Shown piece after piece: positions 56,721-64,000 of a stretch of 64,000 bases of DNA. A program made the position numbers and the translations under genes. The stretch is from an uncultured Rhizobium sp. GTDB lineage: Bacteria; Pseudomonadota; Alphaproteobacteria; Rhizobiales; Rhizobiaceae. Location of the stretch: assembly GCA_945952045.1 (NCBI GenBank), contig CAMFHE010000007.1, positions 91,192 through 155,191 on the forward strand. The letters run 5' to 3'. The number at the start of each line of letters is the position of its first letter. Positions within the stretch are counted from its first letter, which is position 1. A model generated the notes under the pieces. The model had not been told where the DNA came from and did not search any database. It was given only the letters and a program-made list of their open reading frames with translations.

Positions 56721-57022
56721 AAGGAGAAAATAACCGCCCAAACGAATGAAAAAGAAAAAAAGAGAAAGGGAAACGCACCTCGCCCGACTTGACCGATCCG
56801 TTGCTTGTTGCTTGGATAGAACGGCACGCAAGCGAGAGCGGCGAGCCCGGGGTTTGAGGAAACCCCGGATGGAGTGAGCGAAATTCCCAAATATGACACG
56901 TTGATGACGCGGTCCCCGGCTTTCGGGCTGTTTTGCGGATCGCACGGGCAGTGTCGTCACACCAGCTTCATGTAACGTCATTAACAGCGTCGCCGGACGC
57001 TGAAACTCAAAGGAGAACAGAA
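56721..57022. other. Intergenic region before the ABC importer operon
   Basis: This 302-base stretch holds no supported gene. After rpiR comes an A-rich run, then a perfect nine-bp hairpin CCGGGGTTT/AAACCCCGG at 56847-56868 flanked by GCGAGC/GAGCG purine-rich arms, without a T-tract. A weaker CCCGGCTTTCGGG hairpin with following TGTTTT around 56918-56936 may end rpiR. The promoter for the importer should lie downstream of that. Confidence 0.4.
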
Positions 57023-58126
57023 GTGATCTCGACTATGACCCGCCTGCTTTCGCTGTCGACCGCAATGGTCATCGCCATGTCCGCCGTGGCAGCCGCCGAG
57101 CCGAGCCAGGAGCTGATCGCCGCCGCCAAGAAGGAAGGCACGCTGACCACCATCGCTCTTCCGCACAACTGGTGCGGTTATGGCGACGTGATCGCCGGCT
57201 TCAAGGCCAAGTATGGCATCGAAGTCAACGAACTGAACCCGGACGCCGGTTCGGGCGACGAAATCGAAGCCATTAAGGCCAACAAGGGCAACACCGGCCC
57301 GCAGGCTCCTGACGTCATCGACGTCGGTCTCTCCTTCGGTCCGTCCGCAAAGGCCGAAGGCCTGCTGATGCCCTACAAGGTCTCTACCTGGGATTCGATC
57401 CCCGACAGCGCCAAGGATGCCGAAGGCTACTGGTACGGCGACTATTACGGCGTTCTCTCCTTCATCGTGAACACCGACATCGTCAAGAACGCTCCGAAGG
57501 ACTGGTCCGACCTGACCAAGCCGGAATACGCCAATTCGGTTGCGCTTGCCGGCGATCCGCGCGCTTCCAACCAGGCTGTTCAGGCCGTTTACGCCGCTGG
57601 CCTCGCTGCCGGCGAAAAGGATGCCGCCAAGGCTGGCGAAGCCGGCCTGAAGTTCTTCGGCGAAGTCAACAAGGCCGGTAACTTCGTTCCGGTCATCGGC
57701 AAGTCGGCTTCGCTCGCTCAGGGCTCGACCCCGATCGTCGTCGCCTGGGACTATAACGGTCTTTCCTGGCGCGACAGCCTGAACGGCAACCCGCCGCTGG
57801 AAGTCGTCGTTCCGGCTTCGGGCGTCGTCGCCGGCGTCTACGTCCAGGCGATCTCGGCCTTCGCTCCGCATCCGAACGCTGCCAAGCTCTGGATGGAATA
57901 CCTCTATTCCGACGAAGGTCAGCTCGGCTGGCTGAAGGGCTATTGCCACCCGATCCGCTTCAACGACCTCGCCAAGAACGGCAAGATCCCGCAGGACGTT
58001 CTCGCCAAGCTGCCGCCGGCCGCCGCCTATGAAAAGGCCGTGTTCCCGACGCTGGAAGAACAGGCTGCCGGCAAGGAAGCCATCACCAAGAACTGGGATT
58101 CGGCCGTCGGCGCCAACGTTCAGTAA
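57023..58126 (+). CDS. ABC importer periplasmic solute-binding protein, polyamine/iron type
   Basis: A 367-residue substrate-binding protein. The start is GTG at 57023, seven bases after AGGAG, or the ATG at 57035 four codons later. The signal peptide ends near AVAAA-EPSQ. The mature part (AAKKEGTLTTIALPHNWCGYGDVIAGFKAKYGIEVNELNPDAGSGDE) belongs to the family 1 / PotD-AfuA-type binding proteins. With the two permeases and ATPase downstream, it completes a polyamine/opine/phosphonate-class importer. Ligand not evident. Confidence 0.9.
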   Translation: MISTMTRLLSLSTAMVIAMSAVAAAEPSQELIAAAKKEGTLTTIALPHNWCGYGDVIAGFKAKYGIEVNELNPDAGSGDEIEAIKANKGNTGPQAPDVIDVGLSFGPSAKAEGLLMPYKVSTWDSIPDSAKDAEGYWYGDYYGVLSFIVNTDIVKNAPKDWSDLTKPEYANSVALAGDPRASNQAVQAVYAAGLAAGEKDAAKAGEAGLKFFGEVNKAGNFVPVIGKSASLAQGSTPIVVAWDYNGLSWRDSLNGNPPLEVVVPASGVVAGVYVQAISAFAPHPNAAKLWMEYLYSDEGQLGWLKGYCHPIRFNDLAKNGKIPQDVLAKLPPAAAYEKAVFPTLEEQAAGKEAITKNWDSAVGANVQ

Positions 58127-58135
58127 TTGCCTTTC

Positions 58136-58164
58136 GCCCCTTCGCCTTCATGAGGCGGAGGGGC
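58136..58164 (+). terminator. Hairpin between binding-protein and permease genes
   Basis: GCCCCTTCGCC (58136-58146) pairs with GGCGGAGGGGC (58154-58164) with one G-U pair, followed by ATTTTCCCTTTT. Hairpins here often reduce readthrough so that the binding protein is made in excess over the membrane parts. Confidence 0.7.
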
Positions 58165-58201
58165 ATTTTCCCTTTTCGCATTTTGCCGCGCGGGCTTTTC
58201 G

Positions 58202-59095
58202 ATGAGCACAGTTTCAACACCAATCGCCGCCGCCAATCCGGCCCTCGACAAGGACCGGATCGTCGACTGGCTGGGCATTGCGCCCTTCCTGATCTTCGCC
58301 GTGCTCTTCCTGATCGCGCCCACGCTGTATCTGGTCGTCGGTGCATTCTTCACGCCCGACGGCACCTTCACTTTCAAGAATATCGCTGACCTGTTCACCC
58401 CCGGCATTCTCAGCGCCTACTGGATCAGTATCCGCGTTTCGCTCGCTTCGGCGCTCGGCGGCGCGTTGATCGGTTTCTTCCTGGCCTGGGCCGTGGTGCT
58501 CGGCGGTCTGCCGACCTGGGTGCGCTCGGGGCTGCTGACCTTTTCCGGCGTCGCCTCGAACTTCGCCGGCGTTCCGCTTGCATTCGCCTTCCTGGCGACG
58601 CTCGGCCGAACCGGTCTCGTGACGGTGCTGCTGCGCGATATCTTCGGTTTCAATCTTTACGGCACCGGCTTCAACCTGCTGTCCTTCTTCGGCCTGACCA
58701 TCACCTACATGTATTTCCAGATCCCGCTGATGGTTCTGATCCTGACGCCGGCGCTGGATGGCATGAAAAAGGAATGGCGCGAGGCGGCCGAAGTTCTCGG
58801 CGCCAGCAACCGGCAATACTGGACGATGGTCGCCCTGCCGATCCTGTGGCCGAGCCTGCTCGGCACCGCGCTCCTGCTGTTCGCAAACGCCTTCGGCGCC
58901 ATCGCCACCGCCTTTGCGCTGACCGGCTCGTCGCTGAACATCGTGCCGATCCTGCTCTATGCGCAAATTCGCGGCGACGTGCTGCACAACGCCAATCTCG
59001 GCTATGCCATCGCGCTTGGCATGATCGTCATCACCGGCGTTTCCAATATCCTCTATCTGATGCTGCGCATGCGCGCCGAACGGTGGCAGAAATGA
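58202..59095 (+). CDS. ABC importer permease, PotB-like
   Basis: A 297-residue inner-membrane subunit with six helices. The EAA loop that contacts the ATPase is EWREAAEVLGASNRQYWTMVALPILWPS. It belongs with PotB/CysT-type permeases. The start at 58202 follows the intergenic hairpin by 37 bases with a weak Shine-Dalgarno. Its stop overlaps the next permease's ATG (ATGA), so the pair is coupled and should form a heterodimeric channel. Confidence 0.92.
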   Translation: MSTVSTPIAAANPALDKDRIVDWLGIAPFLIFAVLFLIAPTLYLVVGAFFTPDGTFTFKNIADLFTPGILSAYWISIRVSLASALGGALIGFFLAWAVVLGGLPTWVRSGLLTFSGVASNFAGVPLAFAFLATLGRTGLVTVLLRDIFGFNLYGTGFNLLSFFGLTITYMYFQIPLMVLILTPALDGMKKEWREAAEVLGASNRQYWTMVALPILWPSLLGTALLLFANAFGAIATAFALTGSSLNIVPILLYAQIRGDVLHNANLGYAIALGMIVITGVSNILYLMLRMRAERWQK

Positions 59096-59880
59096 CGTTT
59101 CAACGCTTTGGCGCCTGGGGCGCCATCCTTGTCGGAGCCATCTATTTCTTCGTGCCGCTGATCGGCACCCTGGAATTCTCGCTGCGCATGCGCCGCGATG
59201 GCTACAGCCTCGACGCCTACAAGTCGGTGTTTTCCGACAGCCAGTTTCACCAGACCTTCGGCTATTCGATGCTGATGGCGCTCTTGACCATCGTCTTCGG
59301 CATGCTGCTCGTCGTGCCGACCGCCTATTGGGTGCGGCTGCGCCTGCCGCAGATGCGCCAGGTCGTCGAGTTCATCACGCTGCTGCCGCTGGTCATCCCG
59401 GCGATCGTTATCGTCTTCGGCTATCTGCGCATGTACAACTCGTCCTCGATCCTGCCGCTGACCGGCTCGATCATGGGCACCAACGTGCTGCTGGTCCTTT
59501 CCTACATCGTTCTGTCGCTGCCCTACATGTACCGCGCCGTCGATACGGCCATGCGCGCCATCGACGTGCGCACGCTCACCGAAGCCGCCGAGAGCCTCGG
59601 CGCCAGCTGGACGACGATCCTGTTCAAATGCATCTTTCCGAACGTCATCAGCGGCGTGCTGTCGGGTGCATTCATCACGCTTGCCATCGTCATGGGCGAA
59701 TTCACCATGGCTGCCCTGCTCAACCGCCCGGCTTTCGGTCCCTATCTGCAGCTCGTCGGCGCCAACAAGGCTTACGAACCCTCGGCGCTGGCGGTGATCG
59801 CATTCACCATCACCTGGCTCAGCATGGGCCTGCTCAACCTCGCCACCCGTTTCTCGAAAATCGCCCCCGCCAAGGCGTGA
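59092..59880 (+). CDS. ABC importer permease, PotC-like
   Basis: A 262-residue second permease with six helices. The start is the ATG at 59092 that overlaps the previous stop; the same frame stays open further upstream but only as a shadow of the first permease. The EAA loop is LTEAAESLGASWTTILFKCIFPNVISG. It resembles PotC/CysW. Eleven bases separate it from the ATPase gene. Confidence 0.92.
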   Translation: MTFQRFGAWGAILVGAIYFFVPLIGTLEFSLRMRRDGYSLDAYKSVFSDSQFHQTFGYSMLMALLTIVFGMLLVVPTAYWVRLRLPQMRQVVEFITLLPLVIPAIVIVFGYLRMYNSSSILPLTGSIMGTNVLLVLSYIVLSLPYMYRAVDTAMRAIDVRTLTEAAESLGASWTTILFKCIFPNVISGVLSGAFITLAIVMGEFTMAALLNRPAFGPYLQLVGANKAYEPSALAVIAFTITWLSMGLLNLATRFSKIAPAKA

Positions 59881-59891
59881 AGTGAAGGCCC

Positions 59892-60953
59892 ATGTCGTTC
59901 CTGACCCTGCAAAACATCCAGAAATCCTTCGGCCCGGTCCAGGTCGTGCACAACTTCAACATGGCGATCGAGAAGGGTGAGTTCATCTCCTTCCTCGGGC
60001 CGTCCGGCTGCGGCAAGACGACGATCCTGCGGATGATCGCCGGCTTCGAAAAGCCGAGCGGCGGCACGTTGACCATCGCCGGCAAGGACCAGCGCGCGCT
60101 GAAGCCCAACCAGCGCAATATCGGCATGGTCTTCCAGGCCTATGCCCTGTTCCCGAACATGACGGTGCATGACAACGTCGCCTTCGGCCTCAAGGTCGCC
60201 GGCAAGAACAAGGCCGAGATCGATGCCCGCGTGAAGGAAATGCTGGCGCTGATCCGCCTCGACCACCTTGCCGACCGCTTCCCCTACCAGATGTCCGGCG
60301 GCCAGCAACAGCGCGTCGCGCTGGCGCGCGCCCTTGCCGTCAAGCCGCAACTGTTGTTGCTCGACGAACCGCTCTCGGCGCTCGACGCCAAGATCCGCGT
60401 GTCGCTGCGCGAGGAAATCCGCCTCATCCAGCAAAAACTCGGCATCACCACCGTCTTCGTCACCCATGACCAGGAAGAAGCGCTGTCGATCTCCGACCGC
60501 ATCGTCGTGATGAATGCCGGCAAGGCCGACCAGATCGGTTCGCCCTTCGAAATCTACAATGCGCCGGCCACCCGCTTCGTCGCCTCCTTCGTCGGCACGC
60601 TCAACATGATCGAGGCCAAGATCATCGATCCCGCCGCCAATCGCGTTTCGATCGGCGATCAGGCGGTGACGCTGAAGCAGTCGCTTGCCGGCCTGAAGGG
60701 CGGCGACACGGTTTCGCTGGCGCTGCGCCCGGAAGCCGGCTCGCTCTCGGAAAGCGCAAATGGCGACACGGCGCTGACCGGCAAGGTCATTTCGGCGCAC
60801 TTCCTCGGTTCGGTCATCCGCACGCGCATGGATGTCGGCGGCGTCACCATCTCCTTCGACATGTTCAACAGCCCCGGCACCACCCCACCGCAGGCCGGCG
60901 ATATCGTCACGCTGCGCTTCCAGGCGAGCGACCTGCTGGTAATCCGCGACTGA
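59892..60953 (+). CDS. ABC importer ATPase, PotA-like
   Basis: A 353-residue ATP-binding subunit. Walker A GPSGCGKTT is at 36-44, the signature MSGGQQQRVALARAL near 136, and Walker B LLLLDEPLSALD near 156, followed by the switch histidine in VFVTHDQEEAL. A C-terminal TOBE-type beta domain (about 270-353) is present, as in PotA, FbpC and UgpC, where it stabilises the dimer and can sense regulators. It is the last gene of the importer operon. Confidence 0.94.
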   Translation: MSFLTLQNIQKSFGPVQVVHNFNMAIEKGEFISFLGPSGCGKTTILRMIAGFEKPSGGTLTIAGKDQRALKPNQRNIGMVFQAYALFPNMTVHDNVAFGLKVAGKNKAEIDARVKEMLALIRLDHLADRFPYQMSGGQQQRVALARALAVKPQLLLLDEPLSALDAKIRVSLREEIRLIQQKLGITTVFVTHDQEEALSISDRIVVMNAGKADQIGSPFEIYNAPATRFVASFVGTLNMIEAKIIDPAANRVSIGDQAVTLKQSLAGLKGGDTVSLALRPEAGSLSESANGDTALTGKVISAHFLGSVIRTRMDVGGVTISFDMFNSPGTTPPQAGDIVTLRFQASDLLVIRD

Positions 60954-61020
60954 TATCGTCTTTGCCATGGTGTCGGAGCCGAGATGCGTCGCAGCCGGTG
61001 AGGACAATGCCGTTTTGGCT

Positions 61021-61049
61021 TTGATTTTCCGGCGGCAGTCGCGTTATAG
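61021..61049 (+). promoter_or_regulatory. Promoter of the FMN riboswitch-ribH transcript
   Basis: TTGATT at 61021-61026 and TTATAG at 61044-61049 are 17 bases apart, a good sigma-70-type fit. The predicted start near 61056 coincides with the 5' end of the riboswitch. Confidence 0.7.
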
Positions 61050-61053
61050 TCAT

Positions 61054-61206
61054 CCCGTTCTCAGGGCGGGGTGAAACTCCCCACCGGCGGTATCGGGCGT
61101 AAGCCCGGAGCCCGCGAGCGCTTTTGTCCGGCAATTCGGGCGAGAGGTCAGCAGATCCGGTGCGATGCCGGAGCCGACGGTTAGAGTCCGGATGAAAGAG
61201 AGCAGG
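61054..61206 (+). ncRNA. FMN riboswitch (RFN element)
   Basis: The RFN core is nearly complete: TTCTCAGGGCGGGGTGAAA at the 5' side, CCCCACCGGCGGTA, AGCCCGCGAGCG, GTCAGCAGATCCGGTG, GCCGGAGCCGACGGTTAGAG and the closing GTCCGGATGAAAGAGA. It lies about 150 bases upstream of the lumazine synthase gene. FMN binding should reduce ribH expression. Downstream sequence has several small hairpins (for example around 61217-61232) that could form the expression platform, either terminator or Shine-Dalgarno sequestering; I cannot tell which. Confidence 0.96.
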
Positions 61207-61275
61207 CAAGGCTTACTCCGCTTACGGCGGAAGGAAAGTGCATGCATGTTCGCCCAAGGGACGCTTGGGATTTGA

Positions 61276-61809
<534 letters not shown>

Positions 61810-61839
61810 CAAGGCGGGGCCGTCTGTGGTATGGCGGCC

Positions 61840-62814
61840 CTACCCCTGCAGCCGGCGACGCGTCTCCGACGCACTTTCGCGAAACTGCGCCTTGTAGGCG
61901 CGTGCAAATGCAGAGGCCGAGTTGAAGCCTGTGGTCAGCGCGATGTCGGCGAAGGGCAGCCTGCTTTCGATGACCTTGCGGCGCGCCGCATTCAGCCGGA
62001 TGGCCAGATAATGCACATGTGGCGGCACGCCGATGCCGTCGCGAAACAGCTCCTGCAGATGCCGTGCGCTGACGCCGACGCGCCGCGCCAGCCTTGTCAA
62101 AAGCAGCGGCTCTTCCACCGTCTCCTCCATGATCGTCACCGCCTGCGCGACGCGCTGGTCGACGACGCGCATGCTGCCCGTCGAGGGCATGCCGGTTTCG
62201 GCCGAGCGGCGCCCGTCCTGCTCGTAGATGAACTGCCGCGACACTTCCAGCGCCAGCGAATAGCCCTGCCGGCGGCGGATGATCTCCAGCATCAGGTCGA
62301 CGGTCGGCAGTGAGCCGCCGGTGGTGATGCGCTTGCCGTCGATGACGAATCGCTCGCGCACCATGTCGATGTCGGGATAGGCACAGGTGAAATCGTCGAA
62401 ATCCTCCCAATGGGTGGTGGCGCGCACCGAGGCAAGCAACCCGACCTCCGCCATCAGCCAGCCACCCGATTCGATCCCCGCCACCATGCTGCGCTGCCGC
62501 GCCGTCTTCGACAGCGCCGTTTTCAGCGCCGGTGTCGTGTAGCGATCCCAGTTATGGCTTGAGAGGATGAACAGCGGATGGCTTTCCTTTTCCGGCCGGA
62601 AGGCCCCGGCAACGGGAATGGGAATGCCGCTGCGCGTCTCCACCGGCCGCCCGTCCGGGCTGAAAATGGTCCAGCGATAGAGGTCGCGCCCAACGATGCG
62701 ATTGACGACGCGCAAGGGCTCGATGACCGAGGCGAACAGGATCAGGTTCGTCTCGGGCAGCAGCAGAAGATCGAGATCAAGGGTTTCCGGAACGGGTTCG
62801 AACATCGAAACCAA
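61840..62814 (-). CDS. cdhR: GlxA-type AraC-family regulator, probable CdhR
   Basis: A 324-residue regulator with an N-terminal DJ-1/PfpI-like domain (about 10-190; no catalytic cysteine nucleophile is evident, ESGGWLMAEVG at the usual elbow) and a C-terminal AraC HTH (about 215-320; LLLTRLARRVGVSARHLQELFRDGIG and FADIALTTGFNSASAFARAYKAQF). It is divergent from carnitine-catabolic genes. In pseudomonads the GlxA-type activator CdhR controls carnitine dehydrogenase genes, so that function is likely by context. Confidence 0.7.
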   Translation of the reverse strand: MVSMFEPVPETLDLDLLLLPETNLILFASVIEPLRVVNRIVGRDLYRWTIFSPDGRPVETRSGIPIPVAGAFRPEKESHPLFILSSHNWDRYTTPALKTALSKTARQRSMVAGIESGGWLMAEVGLLASVRATTHWEDFDDFTCAYPDIDMVRERFVIDGKRITTGGSLPTVDLMLEIIRRRQGYSLALEVSRQFIYEQDGRRSAETGMPSTGSMRVVDQRVAQAVTIMEETVEEPLLLTRLARRVGVSARHLQELFRDGIGVPPHVHYLAIRLNAARRKVIESRLPFADIALTTGFNSASAFARAYKAQFRESASETRRRLQG

Positions 62815-62915
62815 GTCTCCGCCGCTGGGCCGATAATGTCAAGAACGGTTCCGATTTTGCAAAGCATGCGCCTCTGCTTCAGCGCCTAATGCCGGGCAAT
62901 GAACGGAGGAACACC

Positions 62916-63818
62916 ATGCCACTTTCTATGAATCGTGACGTCTTCATCACCTGCGCCGTAACCGGTTCGGGCGACACCGTCTCCAAATCCGGCCATTTGC
63001 CGATCACGCCGAAGCAGATCGCCGAATCGGCGATCGATGCCGCCAAGGCCGGCGCCGCCGTCGTGCATTGCCACGTCCGCGACCCGGAAACCGGCGCCGC
63101 CAGCCGCCGCAACGACCTCTACAAGGAAGTCACCGACCGCATCCGCTCCGCCGAGGTGGACGTTGTCCTGAACCTCACCGCCGGCATGGGCGGCGACCTG
63201 ATTTTCGGTAATGTCGAAAGCCCGCTGCCGCTGAACCCGAAGGGCACCGACATGGCCGGCGCCACCGAGCGCGTCTCCCACGTCGCCGAATGCCTGCCGG
63301 AAATCTGCACGCTCGATTGCGGCACGATGAACTTCAATCTCGGCGACTACGTCATGACCAACACGCCGTCCATGCTGCGCGCCATGGGCAAGATGATGAC
63401 CGATCTTGGCGTTCGCCCGGAAATCGAAGCCTTCGACACCGGCCATCTCTGGTTCGCCAAGCAGCTTGCCGAAGAAGGCGTGATCGAGGATCCGGTCCTT
63501 GTGCAGCTCTGCATGGGCATTCCGTGGGGCGCGCCTGACGACCTCAACACCTTCATGGCGATGGTCAACAACGTTCCGTCCAGCTGGACCTTCTCGGCCT
63601 TCTCCATCGGCCGCAACGCCATGGCCTATCCGGCCGCTTCGGTCCTGGCCGGCGGCAATGTCCGCGTCGGCCTGGAAGACAACCTCTATATCGGCAAGGG
63701 CCAGCTCGCCACCAATGCGCAGCTCGTCGAAAAGGCGGCCACCCTCGTCGAAAACATGGGCGCCCGCATCATCGGACCGGAAGAGGTCCGCAAGAAGCTG
63801 AAGCTCACCAAGCGTTGA
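62916..63818 (+). CDS. BKACE-family 3-keto acid cleavage enzyme, probable dehydrocarnitine cleavage
   Basis: A 300-residue DUF849/BKACE TIM-barrel enzyme. These condense a beta-keto acid with acetyl-CoA, giving acetoacetate and a new acyl-CoA. The start at 62916 follows GGAGG at seven bases. Zinc ligands are in VVHCHVRDPETG (the HxH pair). AFDTGHLWFAKQLAEEG and GIPWGAPDDLNTFMAMVNN are conserved in the carnitine subgroup. Followed by carnitine dehydrogenase, the expected substrate is 3-dehydrocarnitine, yielding betainyl-CoA. CdhC is the pseudomonad name for this step. Confidence 0.85.
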   Translation: MPLSMNRDVFITCAVTGSGDTVSKSGHLPITPKQIAESAIDAAKAGAAVVHCHVRDPETGAASRRNDLYKEVTDRIRSAEVDVVLNLTAGMGGDLIFGNVESPLPLNPKGTDMAGATERVSHVAECLPEICTLDCGTMNFNLGDYVMTNTPSMLRAMGKMMTDLGVRPEIEAFDTGHLWFAKQLAEEGVIEDPVLVQLCMGIPWGAPDDLNTFMAMVNNVPSSWTFSAFSIGRNAMAYPAASVLAGGNVRVGLEDNLYIGKGQLATNAQLVEKAATLVENMGARIIGPEEVRKKLKLTKR

Positions 63819-63849
63819 TCGACAGACCCCGTTTAGAGGCAAGACCATC

Positions 63850-64000
63850 ATGACCAAGATCAATAAGGCCGCCTGCATCGGCGGCGGCGTCATCGGCGGG
63901 GCCTGGGCGGCCCGCATCCTGCTCGGCGGCATCGACGTTGCCATGTTCGATCCGCATCCGGAAGCAGAGCGCATCGTCGGCGAAGTGCTCGCCAATGCCG
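63850..64000 (+). CDS. L-carnitine 3-dehydrogenase, N-terminal part only
   Basis: The right edge cuts this gene after 50 codons. The N-terminus (MTKINKAACIGGGVIGGAW) shows a Rossmann GxGxxG-type motif of the 3-hydroxyacyl-CoA dehydrogenase family, and AMFDPHPEAERIVGEVLAN is like rhizobial carnitine 3-dehydrogenases. The enzyme oxidises L-carnitine to 3-dehydrocarnitine, the substrate of the preceding BKACE enzyme 31 bases upstream. In rhizobia this protein often carries a fused C-terminal thioesterase, but that region lies outside the window. Confidence 0.75.
   Translation, partial: MTKINKAACIGGGVIGGAWAARILLGGIDVAMFDPHPEAERIVGEVLANA

Overview
This window reads as chromosome from an alphaproteobacterium of the Rhizobiales, most likely Rhizobiaceae. 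The evidence is a high-GC sequence with a rhizobial-type division and cell-wall (dcw) cluster, a long FtsZ ending in [10 protein letters not shown], PPi-dependent phosphofructokinase instead of an ATP enzyme, betaine-lipid genes btaA/btaB, a SahR-metF pair, a type II lumazine synthase behind an FMN riboswitch, and GANTC (CcrM) and CtrA-like motifs near division genes. I saw no rRNA, tRNA, CRISPR array, prophage or insertion sequence. Most of the window looks like core chromosome with many tightly packed, overlapping genes.

Left third (about 0.2-23 kb). The dcw cluster lies on the minus strand and is read mraZ-rsmH-ftsL-ftsI-murE-murF-mraY-murD-ftsW-murG-murC-murB, then ddl-ftsQ-ftsA-ftsZ. Two plus-strand genes, an MHS-family transporter and a Tat-exported metallophosphoesterase, sit between murB and ddl, so the cluster forms two transcription blocks. 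Four TGGG repeats with an exact 10-bp period lie upstream of mraZ and are likely MraZ boxes. A CtrA-like site and a cluster of three GANTC sites lie upstream of ddl. The RNase P RNA gene follows at 22.5-23.0 kb.

Middle (23-48 kb). This holds a DnaJ/TerB protein, amidase and FAD oxidase operon; pfp; a LysE-like protein; a set of peptidoglycan-active enzymes (an SLT lipoprotein, a GH25 lipoprotein, an MltB-type transglycosylase and an L,D-transpeptidase); btaA-btaB for phosphorus-free membrane lipid; two EamA transporters; an unlisted 25-residue membrane peptide; sahR-metF with a perfect 20-bp operator palindrome; ettA; an RNase T2; and a hydrolase, EamA, CoA-transferase and ThDP-enzyme gene string of unknown substrate. 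A VirC1-like orphan ParA ATPase lies at 48 kb.

Right third (49-64 kb). An apparent amine-utilisation locus contains, in transcription order, an N-formylglutamate-amidohydrolase-family enzyme, an APC permease, a glutamine-synthetase-like ligase, an aldehyde dehydrogenase and an iron-type alcohol dehydrogenase. It is divergent from an RpiR regulator and is followed by a polyamine-type ABC importer. The combination suggests a gamma-glutamylation route for an amino alcohol and is the best candidate here for a poorly described system. The window ends with FMN-riboswitch-ribH and the start of an L-carnitine catabolic locus (GlxA-type regulator, BKACE enzyme, truncated carnitine dehydrogenase).
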